Part shown: piece by piece, positions 49,364 to 57,393 of the stretch
How the letters are laid out: each line of letters starts with the position of its first letter
Position numbering within the stretch: position 1 is the first letter of the stretch
NCBI RefSeq assembly: GCF_000820505.1
Contig: NZ_JWJD01000002.1
Location: 544,893 to 602,285, forward strand
DNA: 57,393 nt
Direction: 5' to 3'
Origin: Geoalkalibacter ferrihydriticus DSM 17813
GTDB taxonomy: Bacteria > Desulfobacterota > Desulfuromonadia > Desulfuromonadales > Geoalkalibacteraceae
Notes under the pieces: generated by a model
Told to the model about the DNA's origin: nothing
Databases searched by the model: none
The model's input: the letters and a program-made list of their open reading frames with translations, nothing else
Made by a program: the position numbers and the translations under genes

Positions 49364-49732
49364 CTAAAAAACAAGACCAGCTTCCCTCGCACTGTCAGCC
49401 AAAGCTTTGACGCGACCGTGATAGAGAAAACCATTCCTGTCAAAAACCACTTCCTTGATATCCTTCTCAAGAGCTTTCTCAGCGATGGCGCGACCGATGG
49501 CCTTGGCAGCCTCAACATTGCCCGTGGTGCCATGCCCTGCGACCAGATCCTTATTGAGGGTAGACACCGCCGCAAGGGTGGTCCCTGAATTATCTTCAAT
49601 AATCTGGGCGTAAATGTGCTTGGCGCTGCGAAATATGCAAAGGCGCGGGCGCGCGGGCGCACCGACAACCTTGCGACGCACACGGTCTTTGCGCTTAAGC
49701 CGTGCCTTTCTTCTTTGCTGTGCGACGTTCAC
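49364..49732 (-). CDS. rplR: 50S ribosomal protein L18
   Basis: A 122-residue 5S rRNA-binding protein. [20 protein letters not shown] near 29 and [18 protein letters not shown] at the end. GTG start with AAGGAG upstream. Confidence 0.97.
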   Translation of the reverse strand: MNVAQQRRKARLKRKDRVRRKVVGAPARPRLCIFRSAKHIYAQIIEDNSGTTLAAVSTLNKDLVAGHGTTGNVEAAKAIGRAIAEKALEKDIKEVVFDRNGFLYHGRVKALADSAREAGLVF

Positions 49733-49773
49733 AACCGGTCTCCTTATACCAAAAGGTCGAGCATGAAGTTCCC

Positions 49774-50313
49774 TTATTTCTTGCCGGTCTTGCCGGCCTT
49801 GCGGACAATGTGCTCCTCGGCATACTTAATGCCCTTGCCGCGATAAGGTTCGGGGCCACGGAAAGAACGAATTTTTGCAGCCGTCGCACCGACAAGCTCC
49901 TTATCCACACCGCGTACGGTGATCTTGGTTTGCTTCTCGACTTCTGCCGAAATTCCCTCGGGAAGATTATATTCGACGGGATGCGAGTAACCAAGGGCAA
50001 GATTAAGAACATTGCCTTTCACATCAGCGCGATAGCCCACCCCATTAATTTCGAGAATCCGCTCGAACCCCTTGGTGACACCATCAACCATATTGGCGAT
50101 CAAGGTACGGGTCAACCCCTGCATGGAGCGATCCTTGCCCTCGGCGCTGAGAGCTTGAACCTGAATGACTTCGCCCTCGACAGCTATATTGACATCCGCC
50201 GGCAAATTCCGGCTCAGGCGCCCTTTGGGGCCCTGCACACTAATAAGGCAACCGTCCAGAGAGATTTTAACTCCGGCCGGAATTTGGACAGGCAGTTTCC
50301 CAATCCGTGACAT
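49774..50313 (-). CDS. rplF: 50S ribosomal protein L6
   Basis: A 179-residue protein made of two related domains. [15 protein letters not shown] at the start; the rRNA-binding signature [17 protein letters not shown] (near 145-165 as [16 protein letters not shown]) precedes the basic end. Normal length. Confidence 0.97.
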   Translation of the reverse strand: MSRIGKLPVQIPAGVKISLDGCLISVQGPKGRLSRNLPADVNIAVEGEVIQVQALSAEGKDRSMQGLTRTLIANMVDGVTKGFERILEINGVGYRADVKGNVLNLALGYSHPVEYNLPEGISAEVEKQTKITVRGVDKELVGATAAKIRSFRGPEPYRGKGIKYAEEHIVRKAGKTGKK

Positions 50314-50336
50314 GGCATTCGACTCCTTGATTTCCC

Positions 50337-50735
50337 CTACCAGATAGTACAGATGAGTTCGCCACCGACCCTGGCCTCGCGGGCAGCGACATCGCTGAGA
50401 ACCCCCTGAGACGTAGAAAGGATAGCGGCGCCCAAGCCATTCTTTATACGGGGAATCTCTTCATTGCCCACATAAACACGACGGCCGGGAGTGGAGATAC
50501 GCTTAATTTCATGAATGACATGGGTGTTGCTCTCATCAAACTTGAGATAGATTCGAAGAACACCCTGCTTGTCGTCGCTCATGACTTTGAAATTCTTAAT
50601 ATACCCGAGTTCCTTCAATGTGTTGGCAATAGCTACCTTGACGTTGGAGGAAGGCAAATCAAGTTTTGGATGTCTGGCCCGCCCGGCATTGCGAATGCGG
50701 GTCAGAAGATCTGCGATAGGATCGGTCATTGACAT
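50337..50735 (-). CDS. rpsH: 30S ribosomal protein S8
   Basis: A 132-residue 16S rRNA-binding protein. [20 protein letters not shown] start and [26 protein letters not shown] end. S8 is the translational regulator of the spc operon in E. coli. Confidence 0.97.
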   Translation of the reverse strand: MSMTDPIADLLTRIRNAGRARHPKLDLPSSNVKVAIANTLKELGYIKNFKVMSDDKQGVLRIYLKFDESNTHVIHEIKRISTPGRRVYVGNEEIPRIKNGLGAAILSTSQGVLSDVAAREARVGGELICTIW

Positions 50736-50754
50736 AAGATTGCTCCTTGAAGCC

Positions 50755-50940
50755 CTACCAGCTGGACTTGATAACGCCGGGGATCTTCCCTTCGGACGCC
50801 ATCTTGCGCAGGCAAATACGACACATCTTGAACTTACGATAGTAAGCGCGCGGGCGGCCGCAAAGGGGACAGCGGTTGTAGTCGCGCACTTTAAATTTAC
50901 TTGGCCTACTGGCCTTGATCATCATAGATTTTTTGGCCAC
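50755..50940 (-). CDS. rpsN: 30S ribosomal protein S14 type Z
   Basis: A 61-residue short S14 with zinc ligands CPLCGRP and CRIC, the zinc-dependent form. GTG start with GGAGGACGTT ahead. Sits between rplE and rpsH. Confidence 0.96.
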   Translation of the reverse strand: MAKKSMMIKASRPSKFKVRDYNRCPLCGRPRAYYRKFKMCRICLRKMASEGKIPGVIKSSW

Positions 50941-50964
50941 AACGTCCTCCGATCGTCGAAAAGC

Positions 50965-51504
50965 TTATTTCCTGAAAGGCATGCCCATCGCGAAGAGAAG
51001 CTGGCGCGCTTCTTCATCCGAGGGGGCCGTCGTCACGATAGTAACGTTGAGGCCTTTCACTTTAGCGATTTTATCAATATCAATTTCGGGAAAAATGATC
51101 TGCTCACGAATCCCGAGGGTGTAATTGCCCCTGCCGTCGAACGCTTTAGGCGACACGCCTTTGAAATCGCGCACGCGGGGAAGGGCAACGTTGATGAGAC
51201 GATCGAGGAACTCGTAGGCTTTTTCGCGACGCAGGGTGACCATACAACCGATGGGCATGTCTTCGCGCAGTTTGAACCCGGCTATCGAGTTTTTAGCCCG
51301 GGTAATTACCGCCTTCTGCCCGGCCATGCGGGTGAGTTCCTCCACGGCCGATTCCAGGATCTTGGGGTTTTGAATGGCTTCCCCGAGTCCCATGTTGATT
51401 ACCACCTTAACGACGCGGGGAACTTCCATGACGCTGCGGTACTGGAATTCCTTCATCAATTTAGGGGCAATTTCTGTACTAAACAGTTCCTTCAGCCTGG
51501 CCAT
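50965..51504 (-). CDS. rplE: 50S ribosomal protein L5
   Basis: A 179-residue 5S rRNA-binding protein that contacts S13 and the P-site t[43 protein letters not shown] and [17 protein letters not shown] are typical. Confidence 0.97.
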   Translation of the reverse strand: MARLKELFSTEIAPKLMKEFQYRSVMEVPRVVKVVINMGLGEAIQNPKILESAVEELTRMAGQKAVITRAKNSIAGFKLREDMPIGCMVTLRREKAYEFLDRLINVALPRVRDFKGVSPKAFDGRGNYTLGIREQIIFPEIDIDKIAKVKGLNVTIVTTAPSDEEARQLLFAMGMPFRK

Positions 51505-51518
51505 GGAATGAATCTCCC

Positions 51519-51848
51519 TTACTTATCTACAATTTCGTTGCATTTTTTGCAGAATCGCGCCTTGCTGCCGTCGTCGAGAAGACGTTTTCCGGTGCGGCTG
51601 GGCTTGGCACAGCCAGGGCACACCAGCATAACGTTTGCCGCCTGAATGGCCGCCTCTTTTTCGACGATACCACCCTCCCCCTGCCCGGCACGTGGGCGGG
51701 TATGGCGCTTAACAACGTTAAGGTTCTCAACAATCAACCGGCCCTTCTCGGGAAAAACCCGTTGGACCTTTCCGGTTTTGCCACGATCTTTGCCTGTTGT
51801 TATCATGACCATGTCGTTTTTTCTGACATGCATTTTATTTGTTGCCAT
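51519..51848 (-). CDS. rplX: 50S ribosomal protein L24
   Basis: A 109-residue assembly initiator with a KOW motif ([25 protein letters not shown]). The C-terminus has four cysteines ([19 protein letters not shown]), a zinc-ribbon form of L24. Confidence 0.96.
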   Translation of the reverse strand: MATNKMHVRKNDMVMITTGKDRGKTGKVQRVFPEKGRLIVENLNVVKRHTRPRAGQGEGGIVEKEAAIQAANVMLVCPGCAKPSRTGKRLLDDGSKARFCKKCNEIVDK

Positions 51849-51881
51849 GGCTATTGCTCTCCACTTTGTTCCTGGCGGGGA

Positions 51882-52250
51882 TTAAAGGACTTCCGGTGCC
51901 AGGGAAACGATCTTCATAAACTGCCGGGCCCGCAGTTCGCGCGCCACCGGCCCGAAAATACGCGTCCCGACAGGTTCACCGGCTGCGTTCACAACGACCG
52001 CCGAATTATTATCGAAGCGAATGTATGATCCGTCCGGGCGCCCGACTTCCTTGGCGGTACGAACGATCACGGCGCGAACAACATCACCTTTTTTAACTTT
52101 AGAATTCGGAAGAGCTTCCTTAACCGAACAAATGATGATATCGCCGATTCCGGCATATTTTCTTTTGGAGCCACCAATAACTTTAATGCAGCACAGTTTC
52201 CGGGCACCGGAATTGTCTGCCACATCAAGCATGGTCTGCATCTGAATCAT
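51882..52250 (-). CDS. rplN: 50S ribosomal protein L14
   Basis: A 122-residue protein near the factor-binding site and L19. [19 protein letters not shown] start; [24 protein letters not shown] and [13 protein letters not shown] complete it. Confidence 0.97.
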   Translation of the reverse strand: MIQMQTMLDVADNSGARKLCCIKVIGGSKRKYAGIGDIIICSVKEALPNSKVKKGDVVRAVIVRTAKEVGRPDGSYIRFDNNSAVVVNAAGEPVGTRIFGPVARELRARQFMKIVSLAPEVL

Positions 52251-52262
52251 GGCTCTTATCTC

Positions 52263-52529
52263 CTAGACGTTCGTGGTCTTTACAAGGATTTGGCGTACCG
52301 CCCAGCACTTATCTCTGGAGAGAGGGCGAGACTCGACGATCAGCACTTTGTCGCCGATTTGGCAACTGTTCTGCTCGTCGTGGGCCTTACAGGTCACCTT
52401 GCGCTTGATATATTTTTGATAAACGGGATGTTTTACCACCTGGTCCACGCGCACCACGACAGTCTTGTCCATTTTGTCGCTGACCACAACCCCGATGCGG
52501 GTTTTTCTATTTCCACGCTGCTTTGTCAT
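52263..52529 (-). CDS. rpsQ: 30S ribosomal protein S17
   Basis: An 88-residue OB-fold protein that binds 16S r[32 protein letters not shown] and [17 protein letters not shown] are diagnostic. Confidence 0.97.
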   Translation of the reverse strand: MTKQRGNRKTRIGVVVSDKMDKTVVVRVDQVVKHPVYQKYIKRKVTCKAHDEQNSCQIGDKVLIVESRPLSRDKCWAVRQILVKTTNV

Positions 52530-52547
52530 AACCTGTATCGCTCCCGT

Positions 52548-52736
52548 TTATCCCTGTTTCTGCGCCAGAACCGTCTTGACCCGAGCGATGTCCTTCTTAA
52601 CCTGAGAGATCCTGGAAGATTTCTCCAGATGCCCGGTATGAAGCTGAAATCGCAGGTTGAACAATTCCTGGCTAAGTTCGGCGTTTTTCTTCTCAAGCTC
52701 TGCAATGCCGAGCCCTCTCAAATCGCTACCCTTCAT
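52548..52736 (-). CDS. rpmC: 50S ribosomal protein L29
   Basis: A 62-residue two-helix protein at the tunnel exit. [38 protein letters not shown]. Its start lies 11 bp inside the end of rplP. Confidence 0.95.
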   Translation of the reverse strand: MKGSDLRGLGIAELEKKNAELSQELFNLRFQLHTGHLEKSSRISQVKKDIARVKTVLAQKQG

Positions 52737-53151
52737 TGCCGGCCACCTCCCTGGCGAGAAACTTGGTTTTCATCGGAAGCTTATGCGCGGCAAGTCGAAA
52801 GGCCTCGCGCGCGTCTTCCTCACGCACGCCCTGCATTTCATAAAGAATCAACCCAGGGCGCACAACCGCCACCCAGGTCTCCGGAGACCCTTTACCCTTA
52901 CCCATGCGGGTCTCAGCGGGCTTTTTGGTCAGCGGTTTGTGGGGGAAAACCCGTATCCAGATCTTGCCGCCACGTTTGACATACCGGGTCATCGCACGAC
53001 GAGCAGCTTCGATCTGGCGGGAGGTCAACCAACCACACTCAACCGCCTGTAAACCGAAGTCGCCGAAATTGAGATCGGTCCCCCGGTCGGCCGCCCCTTT
53101 CATGCGACCTTTTTGTTGCTTTCTATATTTAACCTTCTTGGGCATTAACAT
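52726..53151 (-). CDS. rplP: 50S ribosomal protein L16
   Basis: A 141-residue protein near the A-site. [19 protein letters not shown] start, [27 protein letters not shown] near 80 including the arginine methyl/hydroxylation loop. The last 11 bp overlap rpmC. Confidence 0.97.
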   Translation of the reverse strand: MLMPKKVKYRKQQKGRMKGAADRGTDLNFGDFGLQAVECGWLTSRQIEAARRAMTRYVKRGGKIWIRVFPHKPLTKKPAETRMGKGKGSPETWVAVVRPGLILYEMQGVREEDAREAFRLAAHKLPMKTKFLAREVAGNEG

Positions 53152-53175
53152 GACGGCTTACTCCTGAAAAACCGA

Positions 53176-53817
53176 TTATGATTGCTGCGCTTGCGAGAGG
53201 ACTTCGCCTTTGAAGATCAAAACCTTAACACCGATGATACCGTAAGTGGTTTTGGCTTCGGCAAATCCATAATCAATATTCGCGCGCAGGGTATGCAGAG
53301 GAACGCGCCCCTCACGGTACCATTCGGTGCGGCTCATTTCCGCCCCGCCCAAACGACCGGAGCAGTTGATCTTGATGCCCTGGGCACCGAATTTGAGTGC
53401 CTGGCTAACGCTCTTTTTCATGGCTCGCCGAAAGGCGACGCGTCTTTCAAGCTGCAAAGCGACATTTTCGGCGACAAGCTGGGCGTCAATTTCAGGCTTG
53501 CGAACTTCCTGAATGTTGATGAAGACTTCCTTGTCCGTCAGCTTTCCAAGCTCTTTCTTGAGCGCTTCAACCTCAGAGCCTTTTTTGCCGATGATAATTC
53601 CGGGGCGCGCGGCAAAAATATTGATCTTAGCTTTATTGGCTGCCCGCTCAATCTCAATCTTGGAAATGCCGGCGTGATACAAGCGTTTCTTCAAGTATCC
53701 GCGCAGTTTATGATCTTCATGAACGAGATCGGCATAATTATTTTCCGCGTACCAACGCGAATCCCAGGTGCGAATAACACCCAGACGGAAGCCTACGGGA
53801 TGAACTTTCTGACCCAA
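53176..53817 (-). CDS. rpsC: 30S ribosomal protein S3
   Basis: A 213-residue mRNA-entry protein with a KH domain ([26 protein letters not shown]) and the S3 C-terminal domain ([31 protein letters not shown]). The start is TTG (reading [13 protein letters not shown]) with GAGGAGGTG ahead. Confidence 0.97.
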   Translation of the reverse strand: MGQKVHPVGFRLGVIRTWDSRWYAENNYADLVHEDHKLRGYLKKRLYHAGISKIEIERAANKAKINIFAARPGIIIGKKGSEVEALKKELGKLTDKEVFINIQEVRKPEIDAQLVAENVALQLERRVAFRRAMKKSVSQALKFGAQGIKINCSGRLGGAEMSRTEWYREGRVPLHTLRANIDYGFAEAKTTYGIIGVKVLIFKGEVLSQAQQS

Positions 53818-53838
53818 GCTGTCACCTCCTCTTATCGT

Positions 53839-54171
53839 TTATTTCAGGCCGAGTACGACCGTGATATGGCTAGTAGGTTTGCGAATGCGACTTGCACGGC
53901 CCATGGCTCGTGGCAGGAATCGTTTTAACACCGGCCCCTGGTCGACAAAAATCTCTTTAACAAAGAGCCGATCAACATCAGATGCCCCCTTCTGCTCGGC
54001 ATTGGCAACGGCCGACGCGACGACCCCGGAGACGATGCCGGCAGCTTTCTGCGGGCTGAATTTCAATACATTGAACGCATCCTGCACGTTGCGGCCACGT
54101 ATCAGGTCGACGACAAGGCGCGCTTTTTGCGCGGACAGTCGTGCATATCTCAATTTAGCACTGGCTTCCAT
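53839..54171 (-). CDS. rplV: 50S ribosomal protein L22
   Basis: A 110-residue protein whose long loop lines the exit tunnel. LRYARLSAQKARLVVDLIRG and the loop LPRAMGRASRIRKPTSHITVVL, where macrolide-resistance changes map in other bacteria. Nothing odd seen. Confidence 0.97.
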   Translation of the reverse strand: MEASAKLRYARLSAQKARLVVDLIRGRNVQDAFNVLKFSPQKAAGIVSGVVASAVANAEQKGASDVDRLFVKEIFVDQGPVLKRFLPRAMGRASRIRKPTSHITVVLGLK

Positions 54172-54196
54172 GGATCTTGGCTCCTATTAAAAATTC

Positions 54197-54481
54197 CTAC
54201 TTCTTTTTACCTTTGCCCTTTTTGTCGGCGCCGTGCCCGAAATAAGTGCGGGTGGGGGCGAATTCACCCAGTTTATGACCGACCATGTTCTCGGTAATAA
54301 ACACTGGGATGAATTTTTTGCCGTTATGCACAGCAAAGGTGTGACCGACAAATTCGGGAATAACCGTCGAGCGGCGGGACCAGGTTTTGATAACCGATTT
54401 GCGGGTGGTGCCGCCCTCGAGGTCAACCTTGCGCAGGAGACACTCCTGCACGTAAGGACCTTTTTTAATTGATCTTGCCAC
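54197..54481 (-). CDS. rpsS: 30S ribosomal protein S19
   Basis: A 94-residue head protein. [19 protein letters not shown] start, then [48 protein letters not shown] cut into the usual family blocks. GTG start with AGGAGTC ahead. Confidence 0.96.
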   Translation of the reverse strand: MARSIKKGPYVQECLLRKVDLEGGTTRKSVIKTWSRRSTVIPEFVGHTFAVHNGKKFIPVFITENMVGHKLGEFAPTRTYFGHGADKKGKGKKK

Positions 54482-54509
54482 TTGCGACTCCTATCAGGAA
54501 CAGATGCAG

Positions 54510-55331
54510 TTATTTGCGCTTGCGAACAATGAAGCGGTCGGTGCGCTTGTTCACGCGGGTTTTGTAGCCTTTAGTAGGAACGCCCCAAGGAGTAACCGGG
54601 TGACGCCCGCCGGAGCTCTTACCCTCGCCGCCGCCGTGCGGATGATCGACGGGATTCATTGCGACACCGCGAGTCTGCGGGCGCTTCCCGAGCCAACGGT
54701 TCCGGCCGGCCTTGCCGATCTTGACGTTTTCATGGTCCGTGTTGCCGACCTGGCCGATAGTGGCACAGCATTCCTGCAAAACCAGGCGGACTTCGCCAGA
54801 AGGAAGTCGCAACTGCGCATATTTGCCTTCCTTTGCGGCAAGCATGGCATAGGTACCGGCGCTGCGCGCGAGCTGCCCACCCTTGCCGACACGAAGCTCG
54901 ACGTTGTGCACCCAGGTGCCGAGCGGGATCGCACGAATGCTCATGGCGTTCCCGGGCTTAATGTCCGCATTGTCGCTGGCAACCACCTGATCGCCGACAT
55001 TGATCCCCAGAGGGGCAAGAATATAGCGCTTTTCACCGTCAGCATACTGAAGCAGGGCGATGCGCGAGGAACGGTTCGGATCGTACTCGATGGACGCAAC
55101 CCGAGCCGGTATCTCCTTCTTGTCACGCCGAAAGTCGATGATCCGAAACCTGCGCTTATGACCACCGCCGGTGTGGCGCTTGGTAATACGACCATGGTTG
55201 TTTCGGCCGCCGCTTTTTTTAAGCGGCGCCACAAGCGACTTTTCAGGTGTCGTCTTGGTGATGTCCTCATACGAGGACGAACTCATGTGACGCCGGCCCG
55301 GCGAGGTCGGCTTGAATTTCTTGATTGCCAT
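54510..55331 (-). CDS. rplB: 50S ribosomal protein L2
   Basis: A 273-residue core protein of the peptidyl-transferase region. [22 protein letters not shown] near 40, and [26 protein letters not shown] near 224, which has the conserved His of the L2 loop. Normal length. Confidence 0.97.
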   Translation of the reverse strand: MAIKKFKPTSPGRRHMSSSSYEDITKTTPEKSLVAPLKKSGGRNNHGRITKRHTGGGHKRRFRIIDFRRDKKEIPARVASIEYDPNRSSRIALLQYADGEKRYILAPLGINVGDQVVASDNADIKPGNAMSIRAIPLGTWVHNVELRVGKGGQLARSAGTYAMLAAKEGKYAQLRLPSGEVRLVLQECCATIGQVGNTDHENVKIGKAGRNRWLGKRPQTRGVAMNPVDHPHGGGEGKSSGGRHPVTPWGVPTKGYKTRVNKRTDRFIVRKRK

Positions 55332-55364
55332 TATTGCGACTCCATGAATTGAGCTAAAACCAGA

Positions 55365-55652
55365 TTAAACGCCGAAAAAGTCGATATTGCTTCCCTCTTC
55401 GAGGGTCACATAGGCCTTTTTCCGGTTGGCTCGTTTGCCAATGACAGCACCGCGCCGCTTGACCTTTCCGGCTATCTGAACGGTATTGACGTTCTTGACT
55501 TTGACATCGAACGCCTTTTCAACCGCCTGCTTGATCTCGATCTTGTTGGCAGCCCGCTCAACCTCGAAAACCACCACCTGACCGACCTCTTTCTGCAGGC
55601 TGGTCTTTTCGGTGATCAAGGGCTTGCGGATGATCTGATGCAAAGCTTTCAT
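55365..55652 (-). CDS. rplW: 50S ribosomal protein L23
   Basis: A 95-residue tunnel-exit protein that docks trigger factor and [22 protein letters not shown] start, [22 protein letters not shown] near 38. Overlaps rplD by 4 bp. Confidence 0.97.
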   Translation of the reverse strand: MKALHQIIRKPLITEKTSLQKEVGQVVVFEVERAANKIEIKQAVEKAFDVKVKNVNTVQIAGKVKRRGAVIGKRANRKKAYVTLEEGSNIDFFGV

Positions 55653-56272
55653 ATCTGCAACGCTCCTTCCAACTGCGAAACGGCGCCCTCGGTCAGAACC
55701 AGATGGCGATGTTTCATCAGATCGTAAACATTGACACCTTCGGCACGCAATACTTTGACCGAAGGAAGATTACGCGCGGAAAGCTCCACGACCGGATTCG
55801 CCTCGTCAATAACCACCAGCGCACCGTCAAGCTCAAAGCGCTTCAGCACATCCGCAAAGGCCTTGGTGCTGATTTTTTCTAGCTCGATAGCCGAGAGAAC
55901 CGTCATACGCTCTTCTTTGAAGCGCGCCGAAAGCGCACAACGCAAAGCGGCCTTTTTGACCTTGCGGTTGAGCTTGAACTGATAATCACGGGGCTTAGGC
56001 CCAAACGCTGTACCGCCTCCCACAAAGTGAGGCGCACGAATCGTACCCTGCCGCGCATTACCAGTGCCCTTTTGACGATAGGGCTTTTTGCCGCCGCCGG
56101 ACACTTCGCTGCGCCCCTTGGTTTTGGCAGTGCCTTGCCGCCAGGATGCACGCTGATAACGCACCATCTGGTGAATCAGGTGCTCCTTAACGTCAGCATT
56201 GAAAATATCGTCTGAAATCTCGAGATCTGAGACTTTGTTTTTATTGATGTCAAAAACCGGAACAGTTGCCAT
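55649..56272 (-). CDS. rplD: 50S ribosomal protein L4
   Basis: A 207-residue protein whose loop reaches the exit tunnel. [13 protein letters not shown] start; [30 protein letters not shown] is the loop. The ATG at 56272 with GGGGAGAAAGG ahead is preferred to an upstream in-frame start. In E. coli L4 represses the S10 operon. Confidence 0.97.
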   Translation of the reverse strand: MATVPVFDINKNKVSDLEISDDIFNADVKEHLIHQMVRYQRASWRQGTAKTKGRSEVSGGGKKPYRQKGTGNARQGTIRAPHFVGGGTAFGPKPRDYQFKLNRKVKKAALRCALSARFKEERMTVLSAIELEKISTKAFADVLKRFELDGALVVIDEANPVVELSARNLPSVKVLRAEGVNVYDLMKHRHLVLTEGAVSQLEGALQI

Positions 56273-56299
56273 TGCCTTTCTCCCCAATCCTTCGTCGAT

Positions 56300-56932
56300 T
56301 TATTTGGTTTTGATGCCCTGACGGATCGCCACCACGCTGTTCTTGGGACCGGGAATAGCACCTTTAATAAGAAGCAGATTCTGCTCCGGGCGAATCTCCA
56401 CAATCTGCAGATTCTGGGTGGTCACCCGCTTATTGCCCATTTGACCGGCCATTTTCTTGCCTTTGAACACTCGCGACGGCCAAGCGCTGGCGCCGATGGC
56501 ACCAGGCGAGCGATGAAACATGGAGCCGTGAGTCGCGCGGCCGCCGGCAAAATTCCAGCGCTTGATAACCCCCTGAAAACCCTTGCCCTTGCTGACACCG
56601 CAGACATCCACGATATCGCCAGGAGCAAAAATGTCGCAAGTGATCTGATCGCCGGGCTTGAAGTCATCGACATTTTCGACACCGACTTCACGCAGACAGC
56701 TGAAAGCGCCCTGCCCAACCTTTTTGAAGTGCCCCATCATCGGCTTGTTAACCCGTGCGGCATTCTTGGCACCGAAGCCGACCTGCAGAGCATTATAACC
56801 GTCGCTATCCACGGTCTTCTTTTGCACGACCACGCAAGGTCCAGCCTCCACAACAGTCACCGCGATGCGACGACCATCCGCCGCAAACACCTGGGTCATG
56901 CCCAGTTTTTTACCGAGAATTTCCTTGCTCAT
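56300..56932 (-). CDS. rplC: 50S ribosomal protein L3
   Basis: A 210-residue protein. [28 protein letters not shown] start and the central loop [38 protein letters not shown] that reaches the A-site. The ATG at 56932 is used, with AGGGT upstream. Confidence 0.97.
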   Translation of the reverse strand: MSKEILGKKLGMTQVFAADGRRIAVTVVEAGPCVVVQKKTVDSDGYNALQVGFGAKNAARVNKPMMGHFKKVGQGAFSCLREVGVENVDDFKPGDQITCDIFAPGDIVDVCGVSKGKGFQGVIKRWNFAGGRATHGSMFHRSPGAIGASAWPSRVFKGKKMAGQMGNKRVTTQNLQIVEIRPEQNLLLIKGAIPGPKNSVVAIRQGIKTK

Positions 56933-56964
56933 AGCATTTACCCTATTCAAGAGCCGATTTGTAT

Positions 56965-57273
56965 TTAAAGCTTGATTTCGACATCGACGCCGGCCGAGAG
57001 GTCGAGCTTCATGAGCGCATCAACAGTCTGCTGTGTCGGCTCAAGGATATCGAGAAGTCGCTTATGGGTGCGAATCTCAAACTGCTCCCGGCTTTTTTTG
57101 TCCACGTGGGGTCCACGCAAAACACAATACTTATTAATGACCGTGGGCAGAGGGATCGGCCCGGCAACCCGCGCACCAGTCCGCTTGGCGGTGTCGACGA
57201 TTTCCGATACAGAAAGATCAAGCAGTTTATGATCGTAAGCCTTAAGACGAATTCTAATTTTCTGGCTGGGCAT
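56965..57273 (-). CDS. rpsJ: 30S ribosomal protein S10
   Basis: A 102-residue protein, also NusE in antitermination with Nus[42 protein letters not shown]. First gene of the S10 operon here, only 14 bp after tuf, so the two are likely co-transcribed. Confidence 0.97.
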   Translation of the reverse strand: MPSQKIRIRLKAYDHKLLDLSVSEIVDTAKRTGARVAGPIPLPTVINKYCVLRGPHVDKKSREQFEIRTHKRLLDILEPTQQTVDALMKLDLSAGVDVEIKL

Positions 57274-57287
57274 GAGAGCGTCCTCTA

Positions 57288-57393
57288 TTACTCAATAATG
57301 TCGCTGACGACTCCGGCGCCGACAGTGCGGCCACCTTCACGAATCGCAAAGCGCAGTTCTTTGTCCATGGCGATGGGAGTGATCAGGTTGACG
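57288..57393 (-). CDS. tuf: Elongation factor Tu, C-terminal fragment (cut by window end)
   Basis: The last 34 residues or so of EF-Tu domain [30 protein letters not shown] then SDIIE and stop TAA. It delivers aminoacyl-tRNA to the ribosome. The N-terminal part lies beyond the window. It is placed before rpsJ as in many bacteria. Confidence 0.95.
   Translation of the reverse strand, partial: VNLITPIAMDKELRFAIREGGRTVGAGVVSDIIE

Overview
The window looks like a chromosomal core region of a deltaproteobacterium of the Geobacter/Desulfuromonas/Geoalkalibacter type (Desulfuromonadia). This rests on the G+C-rich coding, a citramalate synthase beside an aspartokinase, the glmM-cdaR-cdaA-folP-ftsH-tilS string, a trp operon with a second TrpB, and small zinc-ribbon proteins. 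The placement is inferred from protein recognition, not from a search. I see no insertion sequence, prophage, integron or CRISPR array. Nearly all genes from 6.1 kb to the end lie on the minus strand.

Layout. 0-6 kb is mixed: a LysE-type exporter (minus), then on the plus strand a cytochrome P460, an alpha/beta-hydrolase-OsmC fusion, two small unknown proteins, and a recQ broken by a frameshift. 6.1-9 kb (minus) holds small or accessory genes: a zinc-ribbon protein, an outer-membrane beta-barrel, a very likely selenoprotein of 63 residues read through an in-frame TGA, a GDSL lipoprotein, a 51-residue zinc ribbon and a ComEA-like membrane protein. 9-24 kb is a dense run with many 4-bp overlaps: cimA, lysC, lpd, tsaE, a CBS protein, nnr, acpS, pdxJ, glmM, cdaR, cdaA, folP, ftsH and tilS. 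It joins amino-acid, cofactor, cell-wall-precursor and c-di-AMP functions. 24.1-24.3 kb carries tandem tRNA-Met and tRNA-fMet genes with their own promoter and terminator.

24.4-42.1 kb, read right to left, is trpE-trpG-trpD-trpC-trpB2-trpF-trpB, a DEAD-box helicase, an SRPBCC protein, trpA, accD, folC, lptD, a small helix-hairpin-helix protein, ftsB-like, argS and a SPOR protein. All tryptophan enzymes from chorismate on are present. 42.2-57.4 kb is the tuf-S10-spc-alpha ribosomal supercluster, from the end of tuf to rplQ, closed by a strong terminator just before the trp operon promoter.

The most notable item is the gene at 7132-7323 (minus). A GTG start overlaps the upstream stop, a Cys-x4-TGA motif sits between two glycine-rich hydrophobic segments, and a hairpin with a GGUC apical loop begins 12 nt after the TGA with its loop 19 nt after it. 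That is the geometry of a bacterial SECIS element, so this is probably an unannotated membrane selenoprotein. Also worth a look are the recQ frameshift, the frequent TTG starts in ribosomal genes, and a 28-bp perfect palindrome between lysC and cimA.
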